In this document: piece after piece, positions 23,901-35,324 of the stretch
How positions within the stretch are numbered: position 1 is the first letter of the stretch
Layout of the letters: each line of letters opens with the position of its first letter
Origin: Chrysomallon squamiferum
Lineage: Eukaryota > Mollusca > Gastropoda > Neomphalida > Peltospiridae
DNA: 64,000 nucleotides
Direction of reading: 5' to 3'
NCBI GenBank assembly: GCA_012295275.1
Contig: CM022668.1
Span: forward strand, 15,345,891 to 15,409,890
Position numbers and translations under genes: made by a program
Notes under the pieces: generated by a model
Told to the model about the DNA's origin: nothing
What the model saw: the letters and a program-made list of their open reading frames with translations, nothing else
Databases searched by the model: none

Positions 23901-24018
23901 TAAACATCAATAATGTTATGACGGTATATGAAAATTATGAAAACTGCGTGTCCAGTATGTGAATACTCAACAACACATAACTTGCTATCTCATTTTTAAC
24001 ACTTACCTTAGCTCTCAT
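12627..24018 (-). CDS. RPL41: 60S ribosomal protein eL41 (RPL41), 25 aa, three coding exons
   Basis: This is the tiny, extremely basic large-subunit ribosomal protein eL41, which lies near the interface of the two ribosomal subunits. Coding exons on the minus strand are 24,018-24,007 (ATG AGA GCT AAG), 13,054-12,999 and 12,636-12,627. They give 78 nt, 25 codons plus TAG. The protein starts MRAKWRKKRMRRLKRK and ends RRKMRARSK, essentially the universal eL41 sequence. All junctions fit: donors GTAAGT at 24,006 and GTGAGA at 12,998; acceptors CAG at 24,033, TAG at 13,055 and CAG at 12,637; phases 0 and 2. A 5' UTR intron (about 24,154-24,033) and a short non-coding first exon (about 24,186-24,155) precede it. 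Oddity: the second intron is about 10.95 kb and carries the FLYWCH array and a pseudogene. The match is too exact and too well spliced to be chance. Confidence 0.95.
13055..15720 (-). other. RPL41 intron 2, unique 3' part
   Basis: Intronic sequence before the array (in plus coordinates). It contains several poly-A tracts (13,057-13,079, 13,230-13,258) and a 56-bp-period tandem duplication at about 14,584-14,672. No exon of another gene was recognised. Confidence 0.6.
14584..14672. repeat. Short tandem duplication, 56-bp period
   Basis: A 33-bp word beginning AACTTGGTGTAATAAATGAG occurs at about 14,584 and again at about 14,640 with one difference. Confidence 0.85.
16091..16243 (+). pseudogene. 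Array unit 1: conserved 50-codon frame
   Basis: The frame follows a TTTTCAG acceptor-like site (ends 16,088) and reads FGHKPLLSNWMNIGLN through SFSMGLQKLISGDIESFL to a TAA stop. The same frame is open in all three units. A second overlapping frame, QLNSVLTELAEAVSPTE and onward, continues after it, as if a frameshift divides one older exon. The family was not recognised. Confidence 0.4.
16456..16704 (+). pseudogene. Array unit 1: FLYWCH zinc finger, broken
   Basis: The frame includes GKQVLLDGYTYSQNRIDEE, then TRYCRCNPGVYK and GHDHPPNNQ. The layout (hydrophobic GY-Y start, Y-x-x-C, second Cys, final H-x-H) matches the FLYWCH family, DNA-binding zinc fingers often found with MULE-type transposases. 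In this copy the second zinc-binding Cys is Tyr (GVYK) and the upstream QSNP word is deleted, so it is probably non-functional. Confidence 0.6.
16715..17161 (+). pseudogene. Array unit 1: MULE-like transposase tail remnant
   Basis: Fragments in different frames read ARFPLLMWNHFTSAAQ-like, then NSSVEDFHSQ, then HPNIYRF (twice, at about 16,828 and 16,951, the second continuing VDLIEGTEKCERAK), then DYWDLDNRVGWLKQQVTD. This order (P-x-x-W-N, N-S-V-E-x-x-H, H-P-N-I-Y, Y-x-D-L-D-x-R) resembles the C-terminal part of FLYWCH/MULE-derived proteins common in invertebrate genomes. That similarity is from memory. Stops and frame changes mark it as decayed. Confidence 0.45.
17162..18229. other. Sequence interrupting array unit 1
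   Basis: About 1.1 kb not seen in units 2 and 3. It includes a 15-bp direct duplication, TATCGGTGAGACTGG (about 17,656-17,686). No clear gene or element was recognised. Confidence 0.5.
19079..19231 (+). pseudogene. Array unit 2: conserved 50-codon frame
   Basis: Same frame as in unit 1, again directly after TTTTCAG (ends 19,076), ending ISGDTESFLEGSLTLY and TAA. Differences from unit 1 do not break the frame. Function unknown. Confidence 0.4.
19429..19680 (+). pseudogene. Array unit 2: FLYWCH zinc finger, best preserved
   Basis: The frame reads VELVQSNPGKQVLLDGYTYS, then ETRYCRCNPEVCKTTTVDG and KNFGHDHPPNNQT. All four expected zinc ligands are present (Cys-x4-Cys in CNPEVC, then His-x-His in HDH). 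The usual YWxC tryptophan is Cys (YCRC). The frame ends shortly after, and the transposase-tail-like sequence follows in other frames, so the gene as a whole is broken. It could still be an exon of an expressed transcript, which cannot be judged here. Confidence 0.6.
19706..19870 (+). pseudogene. Array unit 2: MULE-like tail remnant
   Basis: ARFPLLMWNHFTSAAQ ends in a stop at 19,769-19,771. The adjoining frame, starting at 19,771, reads NSSVEDFHSQDNRLL and HPNIYRF. A frame change at one point splits what looks like one ancestral segment. Confidence 0.45.
20623..20775 (+). pseudogene. Array unit 3: conserved 50-codon frame
   Basis: Third copy of the open frame after TTTTCAG (ends 20,620). It ends ISGDIESFLEGILTLY and TAA. 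Confidence 0.4.
21004..21241 (+). pseudogene. Array unit 3: FLYWCH zinc finger, frameshifted
   Basis: The module is nearly identical to unit 2 through CNPEVCKTTTVDGFV. It has one extra base near 21,147 (GAAACAAACTTTGG against GAAAAAACTTCGG), which shifts the HDH part into another frame. Confidence 0.6.
21711..23166 (+). pseudogene. Intronless pseudogene of an uncharacterised, probably element-borne protein
   Basis: Open segments follow one another in shifting frames: a coiled-coil N-terminus (MTEVKGLGKATK, then VEALVRKLAEWEEEIFQLQD), FPEMRMKVFDAIVAQVPINN, a block with LTGPWMKICYTAA and DQIEHVEGTQVIKQIVQKLK, a block with NMDAEQIVGMFNAAKQKT and KLRAQKNKTVD, a basic coiled-coil stretch (QKQRQKRRMKQ, KHQARDICEEKAREE), and a tail with RIEKMKAKGSKCVVAYWS ending QLAADHISDDVTM and TAA (23,164-23,166). 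I recall the words TGPWMK and MRAQKN from large uncharacterised proteins repeated in fish and invertebrate genomes, but cannot verify this. The middle of that family seems absent between about 22,190 and 22,220. Several frameshifts are present, for example near 23,113. The lack of introns and the location in an intron suggest an inserted copy. Confidence 0.6.
23167..24006 (-). other. RPL41 intron 2, 5' part
   Basis: Unique AT-rich intron sequence between the pseudogene and the MRAK exon. Nothing else recognised. Confidence 0.6.
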
Positions 24019-24154
24019 CGTGAAAATGGAACCTGAAATGGGAAAATAAACAGTTATGCATTAAATGTCAGACATTTAAAAGCCGTAAAAGTAAAAATAT
24101 TGCTAAGATGAAAACCGATTAAATGTTTCAATGCTGACCAACAAAAGCACACAC

Positions 24155-24200
24155 CTTCTGCAACGAAGACGGTTCCAGTAAAGAGGATGTGACGTCTTGA
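24155..24200 (-). promoter_or_regulatory. RPL41: RPL41 5' UTR exon with TOP-like start and CRE-like site
   Basis: On the minus strand CCTCTTT (24,186-24,180) is a plausible 5'-terminal oligopyrimidine start, as expected for ribosomal-protein mRNAs, whose translation is growth-regulated through TOP motifs. A short exon would end at AAG (24,155) before the donor GTGTGT. TGACGTC (24,190-24,196) lies immediately upstream and resembles a CREB/ATF site. The start site is inferred. Confidence 0.45.
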
Positions 24201-24298
24201 TCCAGTCAAACGACTACCTAAAAACCTACTTCCTTTTTCATATCTAGATAAAATAATCTAAGAAAAACCAATTCTGCATTTTAATATATTTGCCTTTT

Positions 24299-24375
24299 CT
24301 TCTTCTTCTTTTTTTTTTTTTTTCTTTCTTGGATATGCGATTAACACGATAAAGACAAAAACTGCAGTAATAATG

Positions 24376-24430
<55 letters not shown>
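24299..24430. repeat. TTC/poly-T and (AAT)n tract
   Basis: A pyrimidine run (24,296-24,330) and an AAT run (about 24,376-24,426) in the divergent upstream region. Confidence 0.9.
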
Positions 24431-24614
24431 TAATAATAATATGGTTGCTGTGTACTATATTAAAAATGGATTTAACTTGTTTAATTTTTTGTAACGTTTT
24501 TGTCTATAACAATGTAATTTTGGAATAGATATTCATTCATCCATTCATTTGGAAATAGTGAAGTGTCGATTTACAGAAATATTGTGCTATGGTTTCTGCA
24601 ACAATATATATTAA

Positions 24615-24808
<194 letters not shown>

Positions 24809-24845
<37 letters not shown>
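24809..24845. repeat. (TA)n microsatellite
   Basis: TA repeat of about 34 bp abutting the palindrome. Confidence 0.95.
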
Positions 24846-24848
<3 letters not shown>

Positions 24849-25037
24849 CAGATAAAATTTATAATTTTCGACACTGGACGATTTTTGTTAATAGAGTGCT
24901 ATTAATATATATATGCACGAAGAAACTATAATTGACAATTGTTGAATAGAAACTATTATATTGTGATTTCTAGTGGGGTTTTTTGTTTTGTTTTGTTATT
25001 GTTGTTGACGTCGTCCTTGTTGTTGTAGTTCTTACTA

Positions 25038-25050
25038 CTACTACTACTAC

Positions 25051-25090
<40 letters not shown>
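25038..25090. repeat. (TAC)n(TTA)n microsatellite
   Basis: A short TAC run passes into about 36 bp of TTA, 80-130 bp upstream of the TAF5 start codon. Confidence 0.93.
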
Positions 25091-25091
<1 letters not shown>

Positions 25092-25130
25092 TCTGGGCAT
25101 CATTTTATTCTCATTTTAAAATAAGAAGTG

Positions 25131-25173
25131 AACGGAAACGGAAATTGCTATATTTATGTATGTTCAAATAAAT
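25131..25173 (+). promoter_or_regulatory. TAF5: TAF5 proximal region with ETS-like cores
   Basis: Tandem CGGAAA cores (AACGGAAACGGAAA, 25,131-25,144) resemble ETS-family sites typical of housekeeping promoters. They lie about 30 bp before the ATG and could also be within the 5' UTR. No TATA box at a convincing distance was identified. Inference from motif only. Confidence 0.3.
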
Positions 25174-26273
25174 ATGGCGGCTCCCATCGAAGTTGATCCA
25201 AAAGTCGACAAATCTGAAAAGCAGACACTACTTGCAGTGTTACAATTTCTCAGAAAACATAATTTAAAGGTACTCGTTATTTACCTGTTTCTTAGAATTT
25301 ACGATACTCTGTATGTCTTTCTGTTAGTAACTCGATAAGAATTTTGTTCAGACGAACATCGAACTTCAAAACTGAAATTAAAATGAGTTGATACTTCATT
25401 ACTTGATAAGTTGATTGTTTTAAAATTTAATTTGGTCTCTAAATAACTTTTATTAAAATATTCCTTTCAGTGCAAATAATGATAAATTCAATTTCCACAA
25501 ATAGTTCTAGTGACACAACTAATATTATAAATTATTGAAACTAAAATATTGTTTTTGGTGTTATTAATCTATATTATAATATTAATATTTACATTTTATT
25601 TCTTAATATTAGTTTATAAACTTTGACACTTTGACAGTGACAGATGATTAACAATATCAATGCAATTTTGATAAAACTGTTGATGTCATTGTTCATAACT
25701 TCATTCCATATTAATATTTGAAAATATCTACATCCAGATTTTTGCCTTAATTTATATTTTATTGAAAAAGTTGATAATGTATAAATAATGCATCAGCGTT
25801 AGATTTCACAATTTAAGTAAATAACGATTCTAATATAATAGCATTTTTATTTGATCTTAATTAATTGTTTTCTTTTCAGTATTAATATTATACTTTAAAT
25901 ATTATTTGTTACAGAGTACTGAAGCATTATTAAAACAAGAAGCTAAAATCAGTGAAGAAGAAGTTCACTCAGAAGCAACAGCACCAACTGAATCAGAGGT
26001 GTCCCATGCCCTTGCTGCTTATAAAAGGTGTGTGTGTGTGTGTGTGTGTGAATGATTTCCTTGGCACCATTTTTACCTGTTATTTTCTTATAAAACTCTA
26101 TGCATGGTTTCAGAAGTAATACATTATATCATAATATGGCAACAAAATAACATGATCCCCAAAAAAGACAATATGACTATTTCTTATTTCTTAATAATGA
26201 AATGTTTATGTTCAAAAGTACTCCTTTAGAAAACTCCTTTACAGACTGAGGACACTGTTTTGCAGTACTTAAT

Positions 26274-26350
<77 letters not shown>

Positions 26351-27638
26351 TTCAGTTCTTAGTTGTTAACATTAATAAGATGCTAAGAAATAAATATAAC
26401 ATATTAATTCAGTTACTACTAGTGTGTGAGTGTGTATATAAATAGTGATTTATTTTATCTTTTTCTTCTTATTTATATATTTTTATAGTGACGATGATCC
26501 ATCTCTGTATGAAGATTTCTACACTGACATAAAAGGTTTTATAGATACCTGTCTTGACGTTCACAAAGTGAGTTGGAAACTTAAATTTTACATATTATGT
26601 TTTTAATCAATTATCAGCAGAAAGAGAGAGAGTTCTTAAATTGTTTTTTTGAAAACTTGAATTTAATACAGTGCATTACTTTCATCATTCTTAATGAAAT
26701 AAGCCCATGTTTTAATCCAGCGATATACTAAAGAAAGTAATGAAAGCTGTTGTATTTATAATAAATTCTGAGAAAAAGTAAATAAATAGCTGTATAAAAG
26801 ACTTGAAATTTTTTTAAACATAATTCCAACCTGTATTTATTACCACTTTTGTGTTCTTATATGATAAGTATGGGGAGAAAAAGAGAGAGAGACAGATGAA
26901 GATAAATTTATGAAATAAATTAGATTATAACTATATATGTACATGATGTTACTGTTTATTGAACCTGTTGGTATATATCTTTATGTTTTAGGTGGAACTG
27001 GCAACTATTCTGTACCCTGTTTTTGTGCACATGTATCTAGAGTTGGTATACAATGGACATGAAAAACACTGTAAGTATATATTCAACAATATCTTATTTT
27101 TATGATTTACATTTTCAGTGTTGAGAATAAATTATGTGTTTACATGTGTGTGTGTGTGTAAATGTTATTTGTATGCATCATGATGGATTCGTTGTTTTGT
27201 AAATATTTATTTTAAATATATTTTTTTCCTACTTTCTACAGCGAAGAGGTTTTTCGAAATGTTTTCCAAAGATCAAGAAGAATATTATCAAGATGACCTT
27301 GTTAAACTGGCCACCGTATCGAAAAAAGAACACATGAAAGGAAATGAACTTATGGAAAATTTCAAGTTAGTTTTGTTTAATTGTTTTTTCTGTATTTAAT
27401 TATATTTTTAAAATTATTTATATTTTTAGTATTAGTTTATTTTATTTTTATTTTTTAGTAGGTTTTTTTTTTTTAAATTTATTTTTACATATTTCTAAAG
27501 ACAATGTTTTTAAATTTATTAAGAGAGATTAAATTTTATATTTGATTATTTCCAGCTTCTAGGTACACCTATGTTTTAATGGATCGTTGTTGTTGTTTTT
27601 TTCAAGTTATATTAAACTGTATTTTGCTTTCTTGATTT

Positions 27639-27681
<43 letters not shown>

Positions 27682-30600
27682 CTTTAATTACCTTATAGAT
27701 GCAACAGATAAAAAACAGTTCACATCTATTTTTAAAAGAAATATTTCCTAAATCATACTGAATTCATTTTTACCTTTTTATTTCAGATCCAGTAAATTTG
27801 TCATTCGGATGTCACGTGACTCCTACACACACTTGAAGCGCCATCTCCAGGAGAAAAGACTAAATTTGTTGTTGAACATTATACAAGAGCACCTTTTTAT
27901 AGACGGTATTAGCCCGTTCAAAACACACTTTTATACACACTATTATTATATTTAAAACACATTTTACACACAGTATTATCATATTTAAAACACATTTGTA
28001 TATACAGTATTATAGTTAAAATATATTTTTATACACAGTTGTATCATTTTTAAAACATTTGTATATACAGTATTACAGTTAAAATATATTTTTGTACACA
28101 GTTTTATCATTTTTAAAACATTTGTATATACAGTATTAAAGTTAAAATATATTTTTATACACAGTTTTATCATATTTAAAACATTTGTATATACAGCACA
28201 TTTAATAAAATATTTGTTTGTCTGGTATTACATTAGTAACAGTCTAGCTTAATAATAACATAAATCTTTAAATCTGTTTTCTTTTGGCAAAATTGAAAGG
28301 AGAACTTGGTTAATTCTTTCTATAAAAGTTAGACAATGCAAAGGCTGATGAAAATCGTGTGAATATAAAAATATTATTTTCACAATTTTCACAGTAGAAT
28401 GTTGTGAACTTAGTCCAGTTATTTTATAACTTAACAAGGAAAATAAAGTTACAGTAGTTTGTATATATGTATGTACGAATATGTTAAATCATAAAATATT
28501 TATATACACAAACACACTGAAGGAAAATAATTTCTAAAAAGAAAAAAGTATCTTGTTTAATAATAAAATATTTTTTATCAGACAAGCAGAAATATCTGTG
28601 CATGTTAAAAATTGCAATATGGGATATATGTCCACTATGTTTAAATTTTTAATATAATTATGTGTTAATATGGTTAAAAGTAAAGTCTAAAATAGATAAT
28701 AAATTTTAAATAAATTATTCTGTATTGCAAAGCACGTACTTTAAAAAAAAAATAAACCTAGAATATAATCTGGATGTCTAATTATTGTATTTCTCTTGTT
28801 TACATTTGTTACATTTCTGATCAGTTGTTTTAATGTTGTTTTGATTCAGTTTTCGATGGAGTTCCAAGGAACAAACAGCAAATCCAAGCCACATCTGGTG
28901 GCCAGCTGGGAGAATCTATACGAGATGGTAAACTTATTTTCTATCTTCTCACATTAATACTTAAAATTTCCTGTTTTCTCACTTAACAGAAAAGACAGTA
29001 CAACAGTGCTGCTACAAGATGTGCTTCTTATTCAAATTTTGTTTGTTATTATTTAAAAGTGGTCAAGTATCCCTGGAATTTAATCTCAGTTAAAAGATGG
29101 AGTTAGGGTTAAAGGTTAGGTATAAAGTTAACGGTTAGGGATAAATTTAAAAGTTGAAGTTAGGGTTAACGGTTAAAGGTTGGGGATAAGGTTAAGTTTA
29201 AAAATATTAAAGTTTAAATAGATAATTTATAATTGTTTTGGTCAACGAGTGAATACAGATTATTTACCTCTTTTCGTTTAGTTAATGTTTGACTTTGCAT
29301 GAGAGAGCTCATATTTGTAACATGATCCTATAACAGAAGTTTACAGTTCTGGTATATTTCTGACAGTGCTGTGTGTTCAATAAGTAATTTTGTTTTGTTA
29401 TGAAATATGTGTTTTTAATCTCAGCCAACAGATCTAAAGTTTACTACGGTTTGCTGAAGGAGCCAGATTTAAACATTCCACTAGATGATGAGGAGGAGCA
29501 ACCAGAAGGAGATGCTGACAAACCAAAGGTAGTTAGGATATTTGTTATTAGTGATAGTAGTATTAGTGCTGGTTTAAACATTTATTGTTAGTGCTAATAT
29601 TAAGGTTAATATTGTATTAGTGTTAGTTTTGTGTTTGAGTTGGTGTAGTGTTGGTTAGTAGTGTTGTTATTCTTGCTGTGGTTACAATTATTTTATTTAT
29701 CATTGTTGTTGTTATTGTTAGCAGTAGTAGTAGCGGTAGTGGTGATAGTTGTAATATAAATACTATTATTAGTAGTTATAGAAGTAGTTGTAGTAGTCGC
29801 AGCAGTAATAGTAGCAGTAGCACATTCTATTAAGATCTCTTGAGATATCTTTGAACAAATATTAATTATAATACAAGAAAAACCTAATTGAAATATCTGT
29901 TCAGTACAGGAAATGTTTTAAATATTCGACAGTTTGCTCCCTTATTCCTATGTTGTTGTTGTTTTCTCTCCCTAAGGAATATATTTTTGCTTTTGTGTTC
30001 TAAATTATTGTTGATATATTTTGTGTGCTTCAGAAAAAGAAAGCTAAGAAGGACCCTTTGTTAATGAGAAAGTCAAAAAATGACCCAAATGCTCCATCAA
30101 ATACAAGAATTCCACTTCCAGAATTGTAAGTATAATTAGTTTATTTTATTTGCTAATATAACTGTAAAAGTGTAAAAGGTTATAGATTTTTAACATTATT
30201 AATTATTAACCATAGAAAAAAATTTATACACAGTTTTTATATATCTTCAGCATGCATGTCCTTACAATAACCATATACAGTTTTAATTTAATTATATTTA
30301 TAATACATATCTGTATTCTACAATAATTTTTATGTATAAAAATTTTATACTAAAATTTTGTTCAAAGAAATATGTTTATTCTCTAAACACTAGTGCAAAA
30401 AGACCAGATATTAATTTAAAAATATATAAAAATTTTGTATCTGTATATTAATTATTAGTAAGGTTTTAATTGTTTTTCTTTCACAGAAAGGACTGTGACA
30501 AAATAGAAAAGATAAATGCTTACAGAGAGGCTATAAAAAGAGCCAAAGTGGACAGAAATCATCCTCCCTCCATTTGTTTCTACACTTTTCTAAATTCCAG

Positions 30601-30947
30601 TCAAGGGTAAAAATATACCTTTTTTTAAAAGAGTACCTTATGTGTTACAAACACAAGTCTGTGTATTTCTTTTAAACGTTGACGTACTTTTGAAAAGAAA
30701 CCTCACTTTTAAAAAAACTCTGATATTTAATGTTGACTTTAGTGTTTGCGTATCTGTATTTTTATTATTATTATTATTTTTTTTTTAAACTGTATTGGTA
30801 AATGTATACATTTTGAATTTTTTGTTCTTTTATTTTATTTTGTTTATTTATTTATTTATTTATGCATTTATTTATTTATTTATTTATTCATTCTTTTTTA
30901 TTCATTCTTTCCTTCTTTTTTTCTTTCTTTACTTACTTACTTATTTA

Positions 30948-30983
<36 letters not shown>

Positions 30984-33736
30984 TTTTCTTATTTATTTAT
31001 TTATTTATTTATTTACTTACTTACTTATTTACTTACTTTTATATTACACAGAGTGACATCAATAGACATTTCTGAAGACTCCAAGTTGATCTGTGCTGGT
31101 TTTGCAGACTCAAAAATCCGAGTTTTCACAATGACCCCAAACAAACTGAGAAGCATGAAACCTCCTGATGAATTAGAAATAATCGACAGAGAAGCTGGTT
31201 AGTGTAAATTCTTAATAAAATCACCATAGCAACAGATTCTTAAAAAGCTCTAGTAAAGATTAATATATTTTTGTTGGTGTTAATAAAATTTACTGTGATG
31301 AAGCTTAGAGATTGCCTAATAATGTAATTTTTTAATTTAATTTATATATCTATATCTATATCTATATGACACATGGCAATTTACACTCTAGAAATAGACT
31401 GTAGATTATGCAGCATGTTTTTCGCTGTTATGTCATTTATCATTAATGTTTGTTTGAGGATGGTGTATTTGAATGACAAGTGAATGATGTTTGATTCTAG
31501 ATGATATTTAAGAGAGAAAGATGGATGATGATTCAGGGTCATATTTAATGATGACGTCCTGGAGAAAATGACAAATTCATATTCATGCATACATTTTTTT
31601 CTACATGGTTTCTGTAAATGAATGATGATTCAGACGCAACCTTTATGTTTGTTTCTAGATGATGTCCTGGAGAGGATGATGGACGATGATTCTGCGACAG
31701 ACTTCAAACTGTTACTTGGTCACAGTGGTCCTGTTTATGCTACAAGTTTCAGTCACGACAAAGCATATTTGATATCGTCATCTGAAGACGGGACAAGTAT
31801 GTTTAATTTATAAAGTTCATACACTTCATACTTCAAACACTTCTTTTATTATTTTAAAAATATATATAGTCTTCTTCTGATAAAGGGGTAATATTATTTT
31901 ATTATTTTATGAATCTTGGTAAATAGTTAGGATATATTTTTATGTGTGTGAAAGGTATGTTAATTTTTGAAAATCAGGTTTCTTTAACTAATTAGATTTT
32001 TTCAGATTAAAATATGTTTAAACCATTTCTATTTTTAAGTTCTATATTACTGTAATTCTCTGCTTTCATTTGTTTTTTGTTTTTTTTAATCTATATTATT
32101 ATTATTTTTTACCTTGTGTGTTTGTGTGTAGCAGAATGCATGTATGTGTATATTTAAATGTGTCTGTGTCTGTGTGTGTCTCTATAACTTCTGTTGACAG
32201 TAATTTTTATTTAAAACAAACTGTTTAGCATACTGATATATTTTCAGTTCGTCTGTGGAGTTTGTTGACATGGACCAGTCTTGTTTGTTACAAAGGACAC
32301 AACTACCCTGTATGGGATGTTCAGTTTAGGTAATCATAGCCAATATTTTAAATGTATTTTCAGAAATTCTACAATTTTGTCCATTTGACTCATTCTTATT
32401 TGTTTATATTATTTTTTAAATTATTTATTTAATTTTTTTGTGTTTTGTTTGATAATTAGTTTAAACATTATAAGAAAAGTCGGGTAATTTCAGCTAAATT
32501 GCTGCTACCTTAAAATAACAAGTTTGATTATTTAATTTTTAATTTTTAAATTGTTTTCAACCAGATTCCTGATTTGGTATCCATGACACAGAAGTGAATG
32601 ATGATCACAAGAGTGATTTTTGAAATCCTAATTTGTCAGAGAATAAAATAGAGATTTAGAACCATGGATTATTAAGAAATAATGAAATGAAATAAGCAAA
32701 ATGTATGAGAAAGTTAACACAGAGTGTGAATATTGGTGTATTCAAAAAATTAATATTTCTGACTTACATTATTGTATTATCTGTCTTTCAGTCCTCATGG
32801 TCACTACTTTGTTTCATGTGGACATGACCGGACAGCACGATTGTGGACAACTGACCACTACCAACCTGTTAGAATATTTGCAGGACATTCATCTGATGTT
32901 GATGTAACTTACATTTGTTTTATTTTATGATTTTTTAAATGTTATTAGAATGTTTTGTTTTGTTATAGATTATAAAATGGTTGTTTCAAGTCTTAAATTT
33001 AGTTTACCTAATATTATTATTTGTTGTTGTTTGTATATCTACTGTAAAATTTGTTTCATTTCAGTCTTAAATTTATTGTATTTATTATTATTATTATATC
33101 TTGTTGTTTATATATCTGTATTTAATTCTATTGTTCATATATCCATTGTATTTTTTTCATTAATTGTGTTGTTCTGTTATTTATTAAATTTTATTAATAT
33201 CTATTGTTTTATATATATATTTTTTATTAATATCTATTATTCATTGTATTTATCCATTGTCTATTATTCACATATCTGTTGTTTTATCATTCTATTATTC
33301 ATCTGTTGTTTTTATTATTTATTCTGAATATTTATTGTATTTATTATTAATGTCTATTATTCACATATCTGTTGTATTTATTATTAATGTCTGTTGTTTG
33401 TATATTTGTTGTGTTTATAATTTTAATTATAATCTTGACCTGCAGTGTGTGCAGTTTCACCCAAATTCTAACTACGTAGCAACAGGAAGCAGTGACAAGA
33501 GTGTGCGACTGTGGGATGTTCTCAATGGTTCCTGTGTTCGCATCATGACTGGCCACAAGGTAAATAAAACCTTTACCTGAACAAACAGCACAACATCCTA
33601 ATAGTAACCATCAGTTCTAAACTAATATATTTTTGATAATCATTTCGAGAAGATTTTCTTTTCTTTTTTTTTGTAATTTTCTGGGGGGTTTTCAAATAGT
33701 TGAGAATGCTTTTCATATTTTTCACTGCCATAATTT

Positions 33737-33772
<36 letters not shown>

Positions 33773-34772
33773 GTACCTTTGATAAAAAGACATAATCTGA
33801 AATATATTTATTTGTTTACTCAAAAGTTGCACTGTGTTAGGTATTTGTCAATTTATAGTCTTAAATATATTCTGCATCTTGCCGATCAAGAAAGAGTTTA
33901 AACTAATTCTGCTTACTTAGAAGTTGAGTTTTATTTTTCTCTTGCCAAAAAAACACAAAAAAAACGTAGTAAGAATATATTCAGCATGCTTAGTATAGAA
34001 GAAATGTTTTTTTCAATGGCATCTCTCTAAACAAAATATGATCAGTGTCATTTAGAAAGTACATAAGCAAATATATAAAGAAAGTTTTCATTTTTAAATT
34101 AATAATCTTCATAATTAATTACCTGGTTTTTTTTTACAGGATCCAATTTACTGCCTTCGTTTCTCACCTGATGGTCGATACCTTTCTTCATCAGGTAAGT
34201 CTGGCAGTAATGTTTACATACACCTGTTTATAGGGTACACAGTAACTTAAGACTTCAGTAGTCTCATCCCTCTGTTACTGGTTGCATAGAAATAATCACT
34301 GCTTTTGTCAGTTATAAATACTAGGGTATAAATAAAATAAGTAAAACATGCATGAATTAACCAATTTGTGGATCATTTATTTTTATCACGTGCGTTTTTT
34401 GAACCATTTATAGTATAATAAAAACTTCATAATCATTAAATGTATGTTAGTGTAATGCAAGTTTTAGTAAGATCTATTTAGATCTTCAAGTCCAGTTACT
34501 ATTCAAACAGTTTTGTGAAATGGCACCAACTGCTGATAAATAAATACAAAAACTTTTAAATTAATTAATTAAAAAATACTGATGCTTATATTTTGTGTTT
34601 CGTGTTTTGATTTCAAATGTCCTGGTATTTTATATTTTATGTGATGTAATGTTACAGTTTTTAATTTAATATACTTTCATAATTCAGGAAGTGATATGAA
34701 TAATTTTTTGCTTTATGTATTTTTATATATATGTATATATATATAAAATGCTTTTTTGTTTTTTTAAAGTTT

Positions 34773-34821
<49 letters not shown>

Positions 34822-35292
34822 TATCAGGAGCTGATCAGATAGTTATTTTGTGGGACTTGGCCAGTGGTAACATGATAGCACAGATGAGAGATCACAAAGA
34901 CACAGTTTACAGTTTGTGTTTCAGTCGAGATGGGTCTGTACTAGCTTCAGGTAAAAATACATTTATAATAATAATAACAAACTAAAAATAAAGATTATGA
35001 TGATGACGACGTCTATGCTAAAATGATGATGATAATCTTTATTTAAAGAATAAATGTTTGATTCAAAAAGGAAACGTTAGTTGTCATAAAACAAAATTTG
35101 ATAGTTATATGAATATAAATAAAAAAAAATTAGTGTTGTCTTCACTGAAGTAAAAATAACAGAAATTAATATTTTTTTATTTATAATACTTATTGAAATA
35201 TATATAAATAAAGAGCAACAAAAATGGAGAAAAAATGAAGTGTAATACAAGCAGTAAATGGATATATTTCAGTAACTGACACTGACAAAATC

Positions 35293-35324
<32 letters not shown>

